Source: Adenanthera pavonina
Taxonomy: Eukaryota > Streptophyta > Magnoliopsida > Fabales > Fabaceae
Direction: 5' to 3'
Assembly (NCBI GenBank): GCA_026686845.1
Contig: JAIVEN010000028.1
Span: forward strand, 1,131,001 to 1,195,000
Length of the DNA: 64,000 bases
The notes under the pieces: model-generated
What the model saw: only the letters and a program-made list of their open reading frames with translations
The model's database searches: none
What the model was told of the DNA's origin: nothing
Shown: in pieces, positions 59,116 through 64,000 of the stretch
Layout of the letters: every line of letters starts with the position of its first letter
Position numbering within the stretch: position 1 is the stretch's first letter
Made by a program: the position numbers and the translations under genes

Positions 59116-60377
59116 TGAGGATGCACACCTGGACAAGACGCTGTCAAATATGCTGAGTTGGAGGATAGAAAAACACTTGGCAGATGACATACTTTACATC
59201 AAGCTACATGTTAGAGGGCTTATCAGTTACAAAAACGCACAGCATAAGGAAGGCAGGGAATTGCTCTATTCCATCCATATAAAAGTAAATAATGTTGCTA
59301 GGTTTAGAATTCCTTCTAGCAATCTTCTTCACCTCTTGAAATTGGTCATGGAGAACGTAGGTGAATATTCCACGAAAGGCAAAGGCATTTGACAGAGTTG
59401 ACGAAGTAGAGGTTAGCCAAAGTCGACAATAGTAAGTTGGACAGAGTACAGTAAGGTGATCACTGGTTATAGCAGTAAGGTCGAAAGAAAAAAAAGCCAA
59501 TTGACTTGTAAGCATTTATATTCTGGAGCTTTATTTGTCTTCAAAGAATGATATATGTTTAGATCTTATGTGACACAAAAAAAAGTTTCCTTGATGGGTG
59601 TTAATTTGTCTTATAGCTTTATGGTTATCATTCTGGAAGTGTAAAAGATGTATCTTTTATTATGTCTTTGCAAAGAAGGTTGCTTTAGGGGTTATTTCCT
59701 CACACAAAGAAGCTTGCCTTTTGCAATTGAGATATTTGATTCGGTTATGTTTTGTAGCTTTATGGGTAGACTTCTTGAACAATGGAAAAGCTAGCTTTAT
59801 GCATGAGATACTTGTGGGTTGCACTAAATGAACTTTTTTAAAGTATTTCATATTATATTATCAGTTAGAGCCCTTTTTCTATCTCCTTTTCAATATTGAT
59901 AAAGTAACATATTGATAGACATTTAACTGAGATGTCTTTCTATTTTATATTAACAAATGTGAAGTAGTTTTAAAAGTATTTTAAAGTATTGTATAATTAA
60001 ATATTGTGATTATTTTAATTGTGGATTTAAAGATAAATTGGCATAAAATAGAATAATGATGTGAATGCTCTCACTCGCTACTTAGCTTCAATTGAAGGGG
60101 ATCACAACTTGGAAAAAGGAACCCACGTGATCAACTATTGAGGATAAATGAATAATTGAAGCCATAAGGTAAAAAAAGAAAATGGTATGGGTCTATGATT
60201 GCCTGCGAATGAATTAGGCATAATGTGTGGGTACCTAATTGCCTTCACAAGTTTGTCTTTATATTACATGGAAAAAAGAGTTACATATTTAGATGTAATG
60301 TGTCTTTATATGTACTAAATAAAATAATATAATAATATTAATATTTTAGTTGCTTTTGTAGGTATCATCTATATCTC
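59116..60377. other. Noncoding front part of the Mutator-like element
   Basis: AT-rich, with short open frames that match nothing known to me. Its position between the probable end and the transposase start suggests promoter and 5' untranslated sequence of the element. Confidence 0.35.
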
Positions 60378-61944
60378 ATGGAACCTGAAAAAGATGTTAT
60401 TATAGAGAGTGAGAGTGAAAGTGATTATCATAATGACACTATTGGACCTGCTAAGGATAGTGATGAAGTAGATATTGATGATGACTACTTTCATCAATAT
60501 ATTGATAAGGATGTAATTGAGTTCATTGATAAAAATAATGGTAATTGTGCAAATGGGACACAAAGTTAACCTATATCTTCTATCATTCCACGATCAGTTT
60601 CAACACCTGCTATGTATGATGAAGGCAATCTAATCATGCAATCTGATGATGAGAATGAGGAGTTGCATTCTACTAATGGATCTGATAAGGATGAGAACAC
60701 AAACACAAAGTATTGCCAATATAATCCCACAGAGATGTGTAAAGACTTTCAATTTCAATTGGGGGTGGAGTTTACTTCAATTAGCTAGTTTAAGGAAGCG
60801 GTGAGAGAGTATGCTTTACTCAATGGCTATAACATCCATTCTGTGAAGAATGATAAGGAGAGATGCAGAGTTGTATGCAAAAGTGGGTATCCATAGTTAA
60901 TGTTTGTGAACAAAATAGGAGATTCATTAACATACCGCTTGAAGACTTTCAAATCTGAGCATTCATGCGGCGTCACATTCAGTGGCAAGATGGCAATTTC
61001 GAAATGGATTGCAAGGAAGGTAGTGGGACCTATGAGATCAAATAAGAAAATGAAGTTAGCTTATGTTATTTCATATGTGCAGGAGAACTATATGGCTAAT
61101 GTTTTAGTTAATATGGCATTGTGGGCTAGGAGAAAGGCCAAGGCTATCCTTAATAGTGATTATGCAGTGGAGTATCACAAGTTGCTTGACTATTACAATG
61201 AAGTATGAAACAGAAATCTGGGCACCAGTTTCCAATTAGTAACTGATAGGGAACAAATAGAGCAGCCACCTGCATTCAAGAGAATTTATGAGTGTTTAGA
61301 ACCAGTGAAGAGAGGATTCTTGGCAATATGTCGATCCATCATTAGATTGGATGGATGATTTTTAAAAAGACCATTCAGAGGAATATTACTTACGGCTGGA
61401 GCACGAGACCCAAATGACCAATACTTTCCATTAATTTGGGCCGTGGTTGAGAGTGAAAATAAGGATTCTTGGACTTGGTTCTTGAAAAGTCTCTTCAATG
61501 ACATTGGTCATGTTTCTGAACATAAATGGGTCTTCATTTCCGAGCAACAAAAGGTATGAAATATGATATTGAAAAATCTTTTGCTTAGCTCTCATTTTCA
61601 TTGTGGCTTGGTGACATAGTTTGTCCTTCATTTGACTTGTAAGAGTTACAACAAGCATTTGGAGAGTTACTTGGGGGGTATGAACATCGATATTGTGTGC
61701 GACACTTATATGGTAATTGTTGAATCAAGAGTTTTGATGATGTTAAAACCAACACCCAAGAGCTTGGATTGAAGATATCAAAGAAGAACAAAGCTGGTTC
61801 AAGTGAAGATTAACTGAGTATATGTTGTTAGATCTTTTGTAGGATCTTTAGTTTTTGATATAATTGGGTAAAAGATTTTGATTTGAAGAAAAGATGTTTT
61901 CAAACTTTGATTTTATGTTAAATCTTTGAACATTTGAAAAATAC

Positions 61945-62930
61945 CTTCAAACAGACGAAGGTTGAAAGTTTAAACTGAACTGTCAAGTTAGAAATTCGAA
62001 CTTTGCCTTTGAAAATTCGAATTTCAAGCTAAAACTGAATAAGTCTGAAGAGACTGCTCTCTGTCAGACGAATTTTGGTTGTTCAAAATTCGAATTTTCA
62101 TCTAGTCTGAAAAGAGGCCTTTGTAACAGACGAACTTCACACTTTCAAAATTTGAATTTCAAGTAAAATGAAGTTTGTAAAAATCAAAGAAATTCGTCTG
62201 AAACTATGATAAAGTGCATCTGAAATCAAAACGAAATTCAGTTTGAAAAATGCTCTCTGACAGACGAATTTTGAAGTTGCAACATTCGAATTTTCATATA
62301 AGTCTGAAAGATGCTTCTTTACAACAGACGAACTTTGGGTTCTCAAAATTCGAATTTCAAGCAAAACAAAATTTGAGAAAACTGAAGAAATTCGTCTGTA
62401 ACTATGTTAAAGTTCATCTAAGATCAAAAGTGATTTAAGTTTCAAAACTGCTCTCTGACAGACGAACTTTGAACATTGAAATTCGAATTTCAGAAGCTAA
62501 GTTCTTAAGTCTATTTAAATGAAATATTGACATACGAATGATAAGAACTTGCAACATTCGAATGACAAGATGAGTCTGAAAAGAGTTTCTCTGACAGACG
62601 AATTTTGCCTTTCCAAAATTCGAATTTCAAAGAAAGTTATCTACTGTGACCCTTTTTAGTTCAATGAACAGACGAATTTTGGGGATCCAAAATTCGAATT
62701 TCGAAGGCACTGTAGAAAATTGAAAACACTGTTCATACTTAACCGAAAAACTTTCTTCTTGAAAATTCGTATGTCACATTGTGAAAATGTTTTGTAAGTT
62801 TCAAAATTCGAATTTCACTTTATGAACAGACGAACTTTGTGCTGTAACGTTGGAAGCTTTAATCTATGATTCCTTCGAAATTTGTCTGTTGGCCAACCGA
62901 AATTCGAATTTCAGTATGTCAGAAACATTA
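61945..62930. repeat. CAGACGAA / TTCGAATTTC repeat array in the LTR U3
   Basis: About ten CAGACGAA(T/C)TTTG blocks (near 61955, 62074, 62127, 62262, 62323, 62459, 62596, 62668 and 62825, plus variants) alternate with palindromic AAATTCGAATTT blocks at 15-25 bp distance. Some units also carry inverted AATTCGTCTG. A higher-order unit of about 190-200 bp (CTCTGACAGACGAA to the next) repeats near 62055, 62253 and 62450. Confidence 0.85.
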
Positions 62931-62939
62931 AATGCGGTT

Positions 62940-63060
62940 GGTAAACGGATAGTTTTTTCAGAGTAACCGTTGAATAACTTCTCCAACGGATAGATTTAGT
63001 CTCTAACGGATATTTGAGACCTAAATCTATAAATACAACATCACTTGAAGTTATGGGTAA
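62940..63060 (+). promoter_or_regulatory. LTR promoter with AACGG cluster and TATA box
   Basis: AACGG occurs at 62944-62948, 62985-62989 and 63005-63009, and its inverse CCGTT at 62967-62971. The TATA box TATAAATA follows at 63028-63035. The AACGG copies are in (A/C/T)AACGGAT(A) context. AACGG is the core of MYB-bound M-phase (MSA) elements. Binding here is only an inference. Confidence 0.55.
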
Positions 63061-64000
63061 TGAATCAAACTTATATATACTGAATCTCTGCTGAATTTTC
63101 TTCTCAAAAGCTTTTACCCTCTTAACTTCCAGACTTGCACCAAAACTTTCATATCTACTCCTTTCAAGAGAGTCATTTCATTGTAATCAATCTACTCTTC
63201 ATCTGGAAGATAGATTTACTTGTGAGGGATATTCAAAAGGGGATTGGGAAGCACACAGTGTAAGTGCTTGGAGAGTTTGAGAGAGCTCAGAAACAGAGCA
63301 AACTCGTGTACTGTGGCCTTTGCAAGAAGCCCATTGAAATTCTTGCTGTATAGTGGATAAATCCCAAGAGGTGTCTTGGGGACTGGATGTAGGTCAAGTG
63401 GAAGGACCGAACCAGGATAAATTACTGAGTCTTCTTCTCCCTATCTTTACTTTTCAGCTTGCTCTGTTTTACGCATTGTTTTCATTATACTGTGATATCT
63501 TCACTTACTTCACTTTGTGCAGAAAAATTTCAATCTTCCCAATTCACCCCCCCTCTTGGGAAGTCAGCCTTGCTAACAGTAATATCAAGTCAAGATATGA
63601 AGAAGGTGCCGTGATTAGAGACTTAGTGGTCTGTGCGGCGAAGGCCACTTATATTCAAGATTGGGAAGACATGATGAATGAGTTGAAAGCTATGTCAAAG
63701 GAAGCACATGATCATTTAATAACTTTTCCTTCATCTTCTTGGACCAAGTCATACTTTGAAGAATATGCAAAATGTGATATGATCATGAATAACATAACGG
63801 AGTCATTCAATGGAAGATTATTGGAAGCACGAGAACTTCCTATTGTTTAGTTGCTTGAATGGATCCGGACATATCTAATAACAAGATTTGCAGAGAATTG
63901 AATTAGAATTACAAACTATATGGGGAAGGTGTGTCCAAGACCTAGAAGAAGGTTGGACAAAGTGGTGCGAGAATCTCATAATTGGGTGGCCAGGTGGGCA

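Larger units (their letters stand above)
61718..63578 (+). mobile_element. Solo LTR, Ty1/copia-like, inside the MuDR transposase
   Basis: It begins TGTTGAATCAAG at 61718 and ends GCTAACA at 63578. Perfect GTAAT duplications flank it (61713-61717 and 63579-63583). Joining the two sides across one duplication restores the transposase frame, so the boundaries are exact. It is 1861 bp. The 3' end has the AATTCACCCCCCCTCTTGG wording common in plant copia LTRs. A TATA box sits at 63028-63035. A SIRE-like source is possible but not shown. The front two thirds is a repeat array. Confidence 0.9.
60378..64000 (+). pseudogene. mudrA: MuDR/MURA-type transposase, broken and split by a solo LTR; runs off the window
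   Basis: An acidic N-terminus (MEPEKDVIIESESESDYHND) starts at 60378. One frame continues through the MuDR DNA-binding region (FKEAVREYALLNGYNIHSVK, 60789) and the MULE catalytic region (AGARDPNDQYFPLIWAVVES, about 61398; WTWFLKSLFNDIGHVSEHKW, about 61470). It is broken by stops at 60567, 60786, 60894, 61206 and 61356. An intron-like gap follows from about 61555 to 61632. Coding resumes with FGELLGGYEHRYCVRHLYG and is cut at 61717 by a solo LTR. It continues at 63584 with RYEEGAVIRDLVVCAAKAT, MNNITESFNGRLLEARELP and WIRTYLITRFAE, again with stops (63848). The C-terminus, including the zinc finger, lies beyond 64000. The family cuts and pastes DNA with 9-bp target duplications. This copy cannot be active. 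Confidence 0.88.

Overview
This window is nuclear DNA of a flowering plant, probably a eudicot. It is AT-rich, its genes have GT-AG introns, and most of it is nested transposable elements of several classes. I found three protein-coding genes with intact reading frames, one clear processed-out or decayed gene copy, several captured gene fragments, and about a dozen transposon-derived blocks. I cannot name the species from sequence alone.

Layout. 1-430 is a GC-richer stretch with a TATA-like box, followed by T-rich DNA without a gene. 1985-3289 is the 3' part of an Ogre/Tat-like Ty3/gypsy LTR. 3900-5420 is a non-autonomous element with inverted ends and a short-motif array. Two solo LTRs of one family lie in opposite orientation at 8420-10877 and 14023-16464. 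The second one, together with a 2.4-kb non-autonomous CACTA element (17040-19431), splits what looks like a transcribed 5' leader. 20490-22030 holds same-strand fragments of at least three unrelated genes: a coiled-coil protein, the 20S proteasome alpha-6 subunit and a TIR domain.

27760-29450 is an intact three-exon R2R3-MYB gene of the MIXTA (subgroup 9) type, expected to control epidermal cell shape and cuticle. 30664-38105 is a decayed Ty1/copia retrotransposon whose gag is split by a solo LTR with a perfect target duplication; it sits in older gypsy debris. Two same-strand copies of a five-bladed beta-propeller (GH43/arabinanase-like fold) gene follow: a dead copy at 40235-41660 and an intact intronless one at 49626-51068. 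54423-58361 is a four-exon gene for a mitochondrial small-subunit ribosomal protein of the mS23 type; an antisense LINE tail lies in its first intron and site II promoter motifs lie upstream. From about 58980 to the window end runs a Mutator-like (MuDR) element with a dead transposase, itself broken by a copia-type solo LTR carrying a striking repeat array and a cluster of AACGG motifs just upstream of its TATA box.

The three live genes have no evident functional link. The notable biology is the layering of elements: insertion boundaries can be read to the base from target duplications at five or more sites. Nothing here is a bacterial-type operon, CRISPR array or rRNA locus, and I saw no complete tRNA gene.
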